64,000 bases of DNA from Thermoplasmata archaeon (GCA_021818715.1 JAKATN010000005.1:1-64000), one strand, 5' to 3'; shown: positions 51,772-60,541, counted from the stretch's first letter. A program made the numbers and translations. Notes: generated from the sequence alone by a model not told the origin.

Positions 51772-52605
51772 TCAATTCTTTTCGTAACATACAAGGGAAG
51801 AATACCCCACCACTGAAGATAAATCCCCAGTGGCATCGGCGGATGTGCCGTAGTCGATCTTTTCGATAGCGCATCCATTCTCCTTCGCGAACGTCATGAG
51901 CAAAGCAATGGGTCCATATCCACAGGGAGTTGCACCTTCGTGAATAATTGAATAAAGGCCTTCAATGTCAAGGTGCACTATTCTGTCTATTATCTCGCGG
52001 TCAATCTTTCTCGCTACGCTGTCGGGCATGTAATGCGTAAGATCGGAACTTATCACTACAGTCATTTCGCCGAAAAGGCCCTTCACTGAATCGTACAATT
52101 GCAGGACAGACTCTGCCTCCTGATCGCCCATGATTATTGGAACTATGCTTCTTGCCTCAGTGAAAGCAAGGATCATGGGAATCTGTACCTCCAGGGAGTG
52201 CTCGATCTGATGGGCTTTCCTGTCAATTATGAGTCCTGTTGAGGATGACAGCCCTCCAATCACATCAGTGATCAGGGCAATCCTGCCGTTGGGAACGGAC
52301 CAGTATGCATGGTCGTCCATCACAGAAAATGGTGGAAATCCCCTGTGATTTGGCCCGACCAGCAGAAGAGTATCAGTTGTACCTTTTTCAGCAGCTGCCA
52401 TTGTAAGGTATCCGGACGCGGCAACTGATCCTGAGTAGATGAATCCGGCATGGGGGACTACAATCCCCCTGATGTCCTGCCTCTCCACTGGGCGTGCCCT
52501 GCTTCTGCATTGTTCAAGCAAAGATTCAAGATCCTGCAATCCCTCTGGATAAAAACTGCCGCTGAAGCGTGGAAACCTGGTGTCTTCTTTAGCTTTAACG
52601 GTCAT
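51772..52605 (-). CDS. AmmeMemoRadiSam system protein B (Memo family)
   Basis: 277-aa protein of the Memo family, whose fold is related to extradiol dioxygenases. The metal-site His is in GIVVPHAGFIYSGSVAASGY. Others are in LLLVGPNHRGFPPFSV, IEHSLEVQIPMILAFTEA and SSDLTHYMPDS, all diagnostic of Memo. It is divergent from the AMMECR1-type gene with 66 nt between, so the two share one control region. Human MEMO1 binds copper and iron; the role of the archaeal protein is open. Confidence 0.92.
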   Translation of the reverse strand: MTVKAKEDTRFPRFSGSFYPEGLQDLESLLEQCRSRARPVERQDIRGIVVPHAGFIYSGSVAASGYLTMAAAEKGTTDTLLLVGPNHRGFPPFSVMDDHAYWSVPNGRIALITDVIGGLSSSTGLIIDRKAHQIEHSLEVQIPMILAFTEARSIVPIIMGDQEAESVLQLYDSVKGLFGEMTVVISSDLTHYMPDSVARKIDREIIDRIVHLDIEGLYSIIHEGATPCGYGPIALLMTFAKENGCAIEKIDYGTSADATGDLSSVVGYSSLVCYEKN

Positions 52606-52671
52606 TCAAGATCAGCATCCATCACTCTGATGATAGGAAAAGTATTCCTACTTATTTAGTGATGCTTATCC

Positions 52672-53232
52672 ATGCATCCTGAAACTATCATTGATGGCAG
52701 TGACACTTCTTTAGATATGGAAATTCTTGAATCTGCCAGAAAAGGAATCAGGGATGCCGTTCAAGGAAATTGGAACTCTCCAGCCAAGGATGAAGGGCCG
52801 GAGATAGGCGTATTCGTCACGATAAATGAGGAAATGCACCTCAGGGGCTGTATAGGTTTTCCGGAGGCTGCTAACGGAATATTTTACCAGACATATCTAG
52901 CCGCCAGGTACGCCGCAACCGAAGACCCGCGTTTTCCTCCGCTGAATGAAAACGAGCTTGAGAAAATTGACATCGAAATCACACTTCTCAGCCCGCTAAA
53001 ACAGATCGATCCAGCGAAGTGGAAAGACTTCAGGAGGGGGGTTCACGGCCTGATGATCAGAAAGGGATTTTATTCAGGGCTGCTTCTTCCACAAGTGGCA
53101 GAAGAGTACAATTTCGGCTGGGAGGAATTTCTTGAAGAGACCTGCGTTAAAGCTGGGCTGCCACCGAGATCGTATCTGGATCGGGATTCAAGGGTCTACG
53201 TTTTCTCAGGAAGGATCATCAGGAATCACTGA
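52672..53232 (+). CDS. AmmeMemoRadiSam system protein A (AMMECR1 family)
   Basis: 186-aa AMMECR1-domain protein. The hallmark LRGCIG motif is in EEMHLRGCIGFPEAANGI. It is followed by AARYAATEDPRFPPLNENEL, IDIEITLLSPLKQID, the KGFYSGLLLPQVAEEYNFGW region and ETCVKAGLP. It completes the triad with the Memo and radical SAM genes and is divergent from them. Overlaps the convergent SDR gene by 7 nt at its 3' end. Function of the triad is not settled. Confidence 0.93.
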   Translation: MHPETIIDGSDTSLDMEILESARKGIRDAVQGNWNSPAKDEGPEIGVFVTINEEMHLRGCIGFPEAANGIFYQTYLAARYAATEDPRFPPLNENELEKIDIEITLLSPLKQIDPAKWKDFRRGVHGLMIRKGFYSGLLLPQVAEEYNFGWEEFLEETCVKAGLPPRSYLDRDSRVYVFSGRIIRNH

Positions 53233-54077
53233 GATTTTTTCCCCCTCATACTGTCGATAAAATTCCAGAACTCATCTCCAAGGTTCATCAGCGAATTGAA
53301 CTGACCTGCACCCATCAGCCATTCACCTCCGTCGATTGTTACAACTTCGCCATTTATGAATCCAGATCCATCTGAGATGAGGAATACCGCGAGGTTAGCA
53401 ATCTCGTCAAGTTCCCCGAGTCTTTTCATGGGATTTTTGTTCCTGACCGCATCAACCATTTCCTCTGTGGGCATCAGTCTGCTTGCCATTCCTTCAGTCA
53501 GGAACGGGCCAGGAGCGATAGCGTTCATTCTTATTCCCTTTGGCCCCCATTCCACAGCAAGAGAACGTGTCATCGCGAGAACGCCCGCCTTTGCCACGGC
53601 AGACGGAACGACAAATGCTGACCCAGTCCAGGCGTATGTCGCGACTATACTTAGTACCGTACCGCTTCTTCCCTCGCTGATCCATTTCTTTCCCAGGTGT
53701 GTGGTGCAGTTCAAAGTGCCGTTCAGCACTGTTTCTGTTATAGCCCTAAACCCGTTTTCGCTGATATTTTCTGTTCGATTTAGAAAATTTCCGGCTGCGT
53801 TGTTGATTAGCACATTGAGGTCCCCCGCCTCGGAATATAAGGAATCAATCGCCTGCTTCACCTGGCTGCTATCCCTGATGTTGGCGACTCTGTATCCCGC
53901 ATTCACGCCATTCACTCTCAGGGATGCAACCGCCTTCTGAAGGTTAGCTTCGTTACGGCTCATCAGGAATATGTTGGCGCCAAGCCTGCTGGCTGCATCA
54001 GCTATTGCGTATCCTATCCCTGTGGCTCCCCCTGTAACGAGTATATTTTTACCTTTCAGCAAATCTTTTTGGAACAT
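53226..54077 (-). CDS. SDR oxidoreductase, 2,4-dienoyl-CoA reductase-like
   Basis: 283-aa short-chain dehydrogenase. The Rossmann motif GGATGIGYAIADAASRLGA and NNAAGNFLNRTENIS are typical. The normal YxxxK catalytic pair is replaced: in SIVATYAWTGSAFVVPSAVA followed by K, the Tyr lies 15 residues before the Lys and a Ser stands at K-4. That is the Tyr/Ser/Lys arrangement of mitochondrial-type 2,4-dienoyl-CoA reductases. ISDGSGFINGEVVTIDGGEW is the C-terminal signature. A role in lipid or acyl-CoA metabolism is inferred. Confidence 0.85.
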   Translation of the reverse strand: MFQKDLLKGKNILVTGGATGIGYAIADAASRLGANIFLMSRNEANLQKAVASLRVNGVNAGYRVANIRDSSQVKQAIDSLYSEAGDLNVLINNAAGNFLNRTENISENGFRAITETVLNGTLNCTTHLGKKWISEGRSGTVLSIVATYAWTGSAFVVPSAVAKAGVLAMTRSLAVEWGPKGIRMNAIAPGPFLTEGMASRLMPTEEMVDAVRNKNPMKRLGELDEIANLAVFLISDGSGFINGEVVTIDGGEWLMGAGQFNSLMNLGDEFWNFIDSMRGKKSQ

Positions 54078-54726
54078 TCGCTGTTATTTCAGGTGTATAT
54101 TAAACGCTGATTATCAGTGTATAGATCGATAGATCAAAATTCATTATTCCTTTCCACAAGCATAAATATTCACCAAATGTTCATAGAAAGTTGAACTGGA
54201 CACGGAAGACGAAAGCTATGGCCATTGCAGTCATAGCTTTTGGAATATTCACCGATGTGGAGTATGGCTATGAACCTGAGGCATGGAATCAGGATTCATC
54301 CCTCTATTCATTCATCAATTCGAATATTTATGAATGAAAATATACAATCATCTGACCAGGCAATACCGCCTAAACCGTCACCGCACTGAACATGGTTTCC
54401 CTTTATGATTTCAGCGAGTTCCTGCCTCAGGTCAGCCCAGGGTACTCTCTATTTACCTATATTGGAAATGGTACCACAGTTAAGACCTGTGGTCTGACTG
54501 CTGGCATGAATTATTTGAGGATGCATTCTGGATACAAAGAGAAAGACTTGCCTGGCCATATCAGGCGGTAACCATAAAGACAGACAGTTCTATGCTCTCG
54601 GCGATCTAGATTGGTGCCAGCGTCGAATGCTGTTAAGCAGGAATAGGAAAAAGGTTTAACATATTAAAGAATCTATAGGGTGACTGTTCGCGCTGAACCG
54701 GGAACAGTTCATAATGAAATGAAAAG
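54078..54726. other. Intergenic stretch, probably relic DNA
   Basis: About 650 nt without a convincing gene. A 39-codon ORF (54219-54338, MAIAVIAFGIFTDVEYGYEP) has no recognised relative. The stretch 54166-54185 shares 17 of 20 bases with 3267-3286, next to the TnpB relic. AGCTATG and CATAGCT at 54213-54237 form an inverted repeat. The last 75 nt hold the promoter of the DUF211 gene. Confidence 0.35.
54655..54669 (+). promoter_or_regulatory. TATA-like box of the DUF211-VIT operon
   Basis: TTTAACATATTAAAG lies about 60 nt before GTG 54727, predicting a leader of about 40 nt. AAAAGG at 54722-54727 may serve as ribosome site but is very close to the start. Confidence 0.35.
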
Positions 54727-55017
54727 GTGCTTAAGCTGGTTAACCTCAGAAGATTAGTGCTGGATATACATAAATCAGTCAACAGGCCCAGCCTGGTGGA
54801 ACTGTCGGAAGTCATAACCAGGGTATCTGGCGTCGAGGCTATCAACATAACTGTTACAGAGATGGACGTCGGCACAATGGGGCTTAATGTCACGGTTGAG
54901 GGGCAGAACATTGATCACGAAGCACTGATGAAGAATATTGAGGAACTTGGCGCGGTTATCCAGTCTATTGATGAGGTAGCTGCAGGGAAGAGGCTTATTG
55001 AGAACATAAAACGATAG
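54727..55017 (+). CDS. DUF211 family protein
   Basis: 96-aa protein of the archaeal DUF211 family, a ferredoxin-like fold with ACT-like topology: RRLVLDIHKSVNRPSLVELS, then VEAINITVTEMDVGTMGLNV, then IEELGAVIQSIDEVAAGKRL. Start is GTG at 54727; the family normally begins M.KL.. just before RRLVLD, which agrees. It is followed after 8 nt by a VIT-like membrane protein gene, a pairing that suggests it modulates transport (inference). Confidence 0.82.
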   Translation: MLKLVNLRRLVLDIHKSVNRPSLVELSEVITRVSGVEAINITVTEMDVGTMGLNVTVEGQNIDHEALMKNIEELGAVIQSIDEVAAGKRLIENIKR

Positions 55018-55025
55018 GCTGGGCA

Positions 55026-55541
55026 ATGAAACATCTTTTCCCTACAATTCTTGGGCTAACTGACGGCATAATAACAGCACTCATTTTTACTTCGGGATTG
55101 ATATCAGGACACTCCAGAATCCCATTACAATTGATAATAAAGTTTTCACTTGGATCAAGCATCATCAGTGCATTCAGTTACTTCATTGCGAAGTACTCAG
55201 AGTTGAGGGAAGAGCTTATTGACACATCGATCCGGCTTAATCCTAGTTCACCGTTGCATCTGCTGAAGGGAAGGCAGGGGATCCTAATTATGATGGAGGC
55301 TGTTACTGAGGCCGGGATATCTGTGGCGAGCGGCTTCTTCGGGGCATTCATTACTATGTTTCCCTCATTCCTTTTTCCTGGAGTCGGGCACGTTTCAATA
55401 ATATCTGCGATAATAATTCTTGGAGTGCTGGGCTCGTTGATATCGCGCTCTCTTGAAGGGGGGTGGGTCAGATGGTCAGTAACCTTTGTATTGATTGGGA
55501 TCTCTGCATCCTTGATGGGGATATACCTCAATATATTGTAG
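55026..55541 (+). CDS. VIT1/CCC1-like membrane protein
   Basis: 171-aa membrane protein with five hydrophobic segments. It opens LGLTDGIITALIFTSGLISG, which resembles the GxxDGIVT motif of VIT/CCC1 iron and manganese transporters. A polar, charged segment (FIAKYSELREELIDTSIRLN) follows the second helix, as in that family. The later helices include VSIISAIIILGVLGSLIS and WSVTFVLIGISASLMGIYL. It is shorter than typical VIT proteins and lacks their long metal-binding insert. Probably cotranscribed with DUF211. Confidence 0.65.
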   Translation: MKHLFPTILGLTDGIITALIFTSGLISGHSRIPLQLIIKFSLGSSIISAFSYFIAKYSELREELIDTSIRLNPSSPLHLLKGRQGILIMMEAVTEAGISVASGFFGAFITMFPSFLFPGVGHVSIISAIIILGVLGSLISRSLEGGWVRWSVTFVLIGISASLMGIYLNIL

Positions 55542-55738
55542 GATTTACATCTAAATATTATGTTATGATGTTGCGATGCAAAGATAAATTCCCATCTGTA
55601 CCGCGATTGATGCAATTGCCAAAACAGTATGATAAGGGTTAGCTTTCGCACCCTTAGAGCGAATGATGCGTAAAAAAATAATAAAAGAAAAAAATAACAG
55701 TAAGTATTATTCTTAGATCGGAGAGGGGAGAAGTGATA

Positions 55739-58700
55739 ATGAAGACTAAAGGTGCTCGGATGCTTGCATTTTCAATAGTAGTGTTCGTCCTTCTTTCACC
55801 ATTAATGGCCTTAGATAACCCATATTCTAACGGTACTTCAAAGCAAGATAATAGTATTGTTGAACACGCTACAATGCAAGATAGGGCCTTGCCCCGCACT
55901 ATAAATTCAACTAACTCCGATTTGCACTTTTTTAGTACTGGGAACCAAAGTGAACCCTTAAATTATTCAAGTCAGTTATCGTCCTTGCTAGTCTGGTCAG
56001 CCGAAGGTGTGACTGATGGGAATCAACTTATAATTACTGGTGGCAATGGTCTCGTAAATGTCAATACCACAGCAAATTCTTCAGGTATATTACTGGGTTC
56101 TATTTCTGGAATTAGCGGGTATACCCAATTTATTGTGGCATTTAATTCTCAACTATTAATCGGGGGAAACAATCCAGGCGCGCAATTTTATTCTTACCAT
56201 CCTGGGTCGGGCAATGTCAGCAGCTCTGACTCGCTGCTATCTTCCGGTTGGAGTGGCCAAGGATCGGATCTTCTCATGTCCATGAGTGCTGGCGATAACC
56301 TGACTCTTGTAATAGAAGAGCACAATGGCACGAGTACTGGAATCTCTCCTCCTCAGGTAGGATTGATAGTGAATAATACATTTCTGAATATTACCGCAAA
56401 ATTCCCGCATCTTCCAGCGGTTGGAGCCGGATATTTTTCTGCTTATGGAGATCACAGCTTTCTAGTACTTACTAATGGATTTGGATATCTCTACAATGTT
56501 ACTGATAGTACGGTGAAGAATGTGACTTCAATCCTTAATTATGGGTTCATCACCCCCTTAGGATTATGGTCTCCTTCTTCAATCACTTATTTTGACGGTC
56601 AGTTCATAATCGCTTATTCTAGTAACTTAGTTATATACAATCCCTTAACAGGTTACGCCCAGACATTACTAACCGCTAGCCCCAACTCATTCTTTAGCTT
56701 TGTCTCAATTGCAAACAATAGAATCTTTGTCGGGGAGACTAACGGTACCTTTACTCAAATTCTGATTTCAACTGTTAACTGGGGCTTTACCTCTTTCACT
56801 GACCTGTGGGGGAAGATAACCGATGTATGCTATTCAGGCGGTAATTTCTGGGCAATGGGAATATGGGGGAGTCAATCAGTTTTATACAGTGTGCCTCCAC
56901 CTGTATTGCTCTCTGTAAATGTTACTCCCTCCTCTGATACCCTTGGCGTTGATGAGACTGCGAACTTCACCGCTAATGCCTTTTTTGCCGTCGGTTCGTC
57001 CGTTATTGAAAACTATGAGGAACTGACCTATAGTTGGGCACTTTCTAATAATTTTGGATATATTAATAATGCGTCAGGAAACGATGTTGTTTTTTTGGCG
57101 GGGAATTTCACCGGGAATGAAACTCTCTCGGTAAATGCTTCGTTTAACGGTGTGATGGTCAAGGAGGTCAACGCCGCGATAGAGATCGTTAAATCCCCAC
57201 CAACCTTAATCTCACTATTTATCAGTCCACCCTCAGATACAATGGCAGTGGATTCCATGGCTGAATTTAATGCAACTCCTGAGTTCTACGGTACCTTCTC
57301 TCCAAACGGTACAGTAATCCAATGGCTATTGTCTAACGGTCTTGGTAGACTTAATGCATCCACGGGTTCGAATGTTAGTTTTTTTGCGTTCGGTTCGATT
57401 GGTAACGTTACTCTTTCCGCCAAGGCGACTTTAAATGGAATTACCGTCTACAGCACCCCAATAAAGATAGTAATCGTAGCTAGGGGAATCTGGTATCAAC
57501 AACTTACGTCCATTTTTCCAGAATCAAGTCGTATCTTTTACCCCGATTCCCAAAACGGACAAACGGGCATTGATTTCGAAGTATTGGGTGGGAATGCGAC
57601 CTTCAATTTGTCTCAAGGCAATACACTGATAACTTCAATTAATGTAACTGGCGGGCCAATCAATTATGGTGTTACGGGGAATACTACGAGTTATTCTTAT
57701 GTGAACTTTATTGGCAATGGCGAATCGCTTCGGCTAACCGTGAATAGCCTGAGCAATAGCATAATACTGGTTGCATATAGCGAGTTCGCCGGATTCATCT
57801 CGAAGTGGACAGCGTCCATGATAACGGACCCTCCACAATGGGGAATATCCTTTGTATCAGCGGATAGCCCACCATACAATACAGGAATGTCTTTCACAAT
57901 AATTGCCCCTGGCGACAACACTATTTGGATGGCCTCCTCCATAAACGAAGGATATGGAAGCATATGGTCCTCACAGGTGGGATTCGACAGGATCAATGGA
58001 GTTTCCTATGCAGGATGGGGGGTAGACTTTGGAGGCATCAGCCATGGAGGAATAGATCCGAATATAGCACTTATCCCGGGACATGCTTATAACTTTACAA
58101 TTGAACTGATGAGCGGGACAACCTGGGGATATTTTGTTAATGGAATTCCAATAAATGATACTGGAATTGGTTATGAATGGAATATGACAACCACAACAGC
58201 CCAACCAGGTGTTGTCGGCATTGAAACGCAAAGCTTCAATGCACCAACCTTAAATCTAACCAGCCCCGTAATAATTCCTGTTGCCAGTTCTTTTAGATAC
58301 AATGGAAAATGGTATATTTCCCATGACGAGTATTTATCCAGCGGAGTCTCAGAGGACTGGTATAATGGGAATTTTTCTGAGGTCCCTACTCTGGATCTGT
58401 GGAATATTGCAGGGCATCTCGAAAATTCCTCTATTCCTAACGGGACAATTATAATTGGTCAATCCCAGTCACCAATTTATGCACCGCCTCCTCTTGGAAC
58501 CGAGCCAATTTTTGGGAATTTCAAAATTACTCCGGTGAACCAGGGTCAAGGATTATTACAGGCATATTGGAATGACAACAAGGTTAGACTGGTTCCTCTT
58601 GACCCTTGTGAAATTACCGGGTTGTATTTTCTGGACAGCACTGGTAAAGTTATCGGAATATTCAATATGAAAATCACAAGTCTGGTTGACACCTCTGTAC

Positions 58701-59371
58701 CCTCTGGCACCAAGGAAATCGTTTTATTTGTCTCCTTATCAGATGGGACCGATAATAGAGAGATGGTGCTATTGCCTTCTGCCTACACAATTAGATTCGC
58801 TGAGTCTGGCCTGCCATTGTGGACAAAATGGTCAATAACATTCAACGGAACAAACGTTACTTCAACTAATAGCGTGATTAACTTCCAGGAGCCAAATGGA
58901 ACATATGCTTACCATATTCTCGGAATTTCAGGATACAGGGCAAGCATGTATTACGGGACATTAACAGTGAATGGTAACTCTGTCAGCGAAAGCGTGATCT
59001 GGGCAGCTGTTCTCTACGAGATTGCATTCAGTGTGAACGGCATACCAAACGGTAGTACCTGGTCTGTTGAATTGACAGGCAGTGCATTCAATGGCATTGA
59101 TGTCAACGAAACACTGAGTTCAACCAATAATACCATATCGTTCTATGAACCTAATGGATCATATTCTTATGTGGCGCAGTTGCCGTCTGGATACACCAGT
59201 ACTAACCTTAGTAGAACCTTCGAAGTGGCGGGTGGCGTTATTCACCTTTCTATCCTGGCAAAACCAATCATTTCAAGTAATAGCAGCAACCTTGAGTACG
59301 CAATATTGATAGTAGTAGTAACCACAGCAATAGCTGGAACTGTGTTGTTTGTGGAGAGGAAGAAACAATGA
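55739..59371 (+). CDS. Second giant surface protein with propeller-like, Ig-like and ETGLP-type domains
   Basis: 1210-aa exported protein. The N-terminus MKTKGARMLAFSIVVFVLLS is a signal segment. Residues 60-380 are beta-rich with propeller-like strands. Two Ig-like units begin SVNVTPSSDTLGVDETANFT and ISLFISPPSDTMAVDSMAEF. Near the C-terminus are two repeats of the kind found in the 5.2-8.7 kb protein (TIRFAESGLPLWTKWSITFN, EIAFSVNGIPNGSTWSVELT), then a membrane helix (LEYAILIVVVTTAIAGTVLF) and ERKKQ. ATG 55739 is 8 nt after GGGGAG. The sequence is visibly richer in A/T than the flanking genes, suggesting relatively recent acquisition. Confidence 0.78.
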   Translation: MKTKGARMLAFSIVVFVLLSPLMALDNPYSNGTSKQDNSIVEHATMQDRALPRTINSTNSDLHFFSTGNQSEPLNYSSQLSSLLVWSAEGVTDGNQLIITGGNGLVNVNTTANSSGILLGSISGISGYTQFIVAFNSQLLIGGNNPGAQFYSYHPGSGNVSSSDSLLSSGWSGQGSDLLMSMSAGDNLTLVIEEHNGTSTGISPPQVGLIVNNTFLNITAKFPHLPAVGAGYFSAYGDHSFLVLTNGFGYLYNVTDSTVKNVTSILNYGFITPLGLWSPSSITYFDGQFIIAYSSNLVIYNPLTGYAQTLLTASPNSFFSFVSIANNRIFVGETNGTFTQILISTVNWGFTSFTDLWGKITDVCYSGGNFWAMGIWGSQSVLYSVPPPVLLSVNVTPSSDTLGVDETANFTANAFFAVGSSVIENYEELTYSWALSNNFGYINNASGNDVVFLAGNFTGNETLSVNASFNGVMVKEVNAAIEIVKSPPTLISLFISPPSDTMAVDSMAEFNATPEFYGTFSPNGTVIQWLLSNGLGRLNASTGSNVSFFAFGSIGNVTLSAKATLNGITVYSTPIKIVIVARGIWYQQLTSIFPESSRIFYPDSQNGQTGIDFEVLGGNATFNLSQGNTLITSINVTGGPINYGVTGNTTSYSYVNFIGNGESLRLTVNSLSNSIILVAYSEFAGFISKWTASMITDPPQWGISFVSADSPPYNTGMSFTIIAPGDNTIWMASSINEGYGSIWSSQVGFDRINGVSYAGWGVDFGGISHGGIDPNIALIPGHAYNFTIELMSGTTWGYFVNGIPINDTGIGYEWNMTTTTAQPGVVGIETQSFNAPTLNLTSPVIIPVASSFRYNGKWYISHDEYLSSGVSEDWYNGNFSEVPTLDLWNIAGHLENSSIPNGTIIIGQSQSPIYAPPPLGTEPIFGNFKITPVNQGQGLLQAYWNDNKVRLVPLDPCEITGLYFLDSTGKVIGIFNMKITSLVDTSVPSGTKEIVLFVSLSDGTDNREMVLLPSAYTIRFAESGLPLWTKWSITFNGTNVTSTNSVINFQEPNGTYAYHILGISGYRASMYYGTLTVNGNSVSESVIWAAVLYEIAFSVNGIPNGSTWSVELTGSAFNGIDVNETLSSTNNTISFYEPNGSYSYVAQLPSGYTSTNLSRTFEVAGGVIHLSILAKPIISSNSSNLEYAILIVVVTTAIAGTVLFVERKKQ

Positions 59372-59518
59372 TAGATATTTGTAGAAGAATATCAAATTTA
59401 CGCCAAAACCTATGACGGTCATTTAGTGTTATAAAATCAGCAATTTGATCGACAATTTTCTCTTTGTTTGAATGAGTGACCGAAAGATCTTTAGAGTATG
59501 TAGTAATTACTATATACT

Positions 59519-59833
59519 ATGACAGTGATACCTGTAAAGAGAAAATCGAAGAGTGGAAAGGTTTACTACAACCTTGTCGACGAGAAGAGGGTCAATGGGA
59601 AGGTTGTGCAGAACTATGTCGGATACCTTGGGAAATCTCTCAATTCGAAGACAGAGGTGGATCCCGATCAACTCGTAAAGTATGTTTCCCGCCTGTTAAA
59701 GAAAGGGATAAGCCAGGAAGAGATCGACGAGATACTGAAGAAGATCGGGATCGATTACGATGCATGGCCCATAACTAAGATCATCATAGAGAACGATTTG
59801 AAGCTGCAGAAAGTATTCCTGAAACTGAAATGA
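59519..59833 (+). CDS. IS-associated small ORF (transposase N-terminal-like)
   Basis: 104-aa protein. It opens MTVIPVKRKSKSGKVYYNLV then DEKRVNGKVVQNYVGYLGKS, which resembles the N-terminal beta domain of IS1634-type transposases (KxGKxYxxLVExxRxxGKxxQ). The rest is helical (LVKYVSRLLKKGISQEEIDE) and it ends in LKLK with a normal stop. It overlaps the next ORF by ATGA, as the first of two coupled IS reading frames would. It is complete as a short ORF but no full transposase follows. Confidence 0.55.
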   Translation: MTVIPVKRKSKSGKVYYNLVDEKRVNGKVVQNYVGYLGKSLNSKTEVDPDQLVKYVSRLLKKGISQEEIDEILKKIGIDYDAWPITKIIIENDLKLQKVFLKLK

Positions 59834-60078
59834 ATATGGAGATCAGCTTCTCACCCGGATTCACAACATGCCCGAAATGCGGTTCCAGGGACATTGCGTC
59901 TGTCTTCGCAAAGCTGAGAAAACCATTCATGAAGAAAGGCATGACTACACAAAGGAAAAAAGAGCTGATGAAAAATGGAACGGAGATGTTGATGAAAGAT
60001 TCACTTCCCAATACTCCATATACGCCGGAATTCATGGAACAGGCTTATTCGTCAAGGAGAAGTTCCGGTATGATCTAA
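59830..60078 (+). pseudogene. Truncated IS ORF with zinc-ribbon start
   Basis: 82 codons, starting in the ATGA overlap with the previous ORF. A zinc-ribbon half site TTCPKCGSRDIAS is followed by a very basic helical stretch (FMKKGMTTQRKKELMKNGTE). It ends early. The +1 frame stays open to 60110 and reads GIHGTGLFVKEKFRYDLTVY, so a frameshift may have split a longer protein. Probably the remains of the second IS reading frame; the family is not certain. Confidence 0.4.
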
Positions 60079-60094
60079 CGGTCTATGTCCGCCA

Positions 60095-60361
60095 TTGGCC
60101 AATAGAATAAATATAATAACCATAATTCACGGTAGCAAAGAAACAAACAACGTTGACGAACCTTTAATTACTGGCATTGAAGAGAATAACTATCTGGAAT
60201 ATCATAATGTCAGGGAATTCTATGGCTGTGTCCTGACATTGAAGTCAAAGGAGGTAAAGGATATGGGAATGTCACAACAATCCCTTTATAAAATCAAAGC
60301 AAAGATGAAGAGTGAAAAGCCTCTAAACCCTAAGGTCAAGGTTGTGAGAATTCTATTATGA
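60095..60361 (+). pseudogene. Possible Cas1 C-terminal fragment
   Basis: The last 60 codons (about 60155-60358) read VLTLKSKEVKDMGMSQQSLY, then KIKAKMKSEKPLNPKVKVV. From memory this resembles the C-terminal end of type I-B Cas1 proteins (EWKKMGFSKGTLHYxKxNAKSxKPF-type). The catalytic part of Cas1 is absent, and no cas genes or CRISPR repeats are near. The start TTG 60095 is only the edge of the open frame. If right, this is a remnant of a lost CRISPR locus or casposon-like element. Confidence 0.35.
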
Positions 60362-60468
60362 ATGTACAAAGATTCAAGGACGGGCTCAGGTAATAATTAT
60401 TGTTTGATTAATATAGTATTATTGAAATTCACACTTTTTTTCATCTTTTCTATATCCCCAAAATGGAA

Positions 60469-60541
60469 TGGGCCCGACCGGATTCGAACCGGTGACCACC
60501 GCCTTGTAAGGGCGGTATCATAACCACTAGACTACGAGCCC
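60469..60541 (-). tRNA. tRNA-Val (anticodon TAC)
   Basis: 73-nt cloverleaf on the minus strand. The acceptor arm GGGCTCG pairs with CGGGCCC (one G-U type pair at position 5), discriminator A. The D arm contains AGTGGTTATGAT. The anticodon arm is CCGCC-CTTACAA-GGCGG, giving anticodon TAC (valine). The T arm is CCGG-TTCGAAT-CCGG. No intron, and CCA is not encoded (ATTCC follows). Its 3' end faces the A/T-rich, IS-bearing stretch to the left, a usual place for integration. Confidence 0.96.

Noticed and set aside
53356-53940. 194-codon ORF opposite the SDR gene
   Set aside because: Antisense to a complete SDR; no recognisable domain.
54213-54237. Inverted repeat AGCTATG/CATAGCT as terminator or operator
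   Set aside because: The 11-nt loop is long, there is no T-run after it and no gene boundary close by; likely chance.
60470-60541. tRNA-Val region as a riboswitch or other structured RNA
   Set aside because: A full cloverleaf with anticodon TAC explains it.
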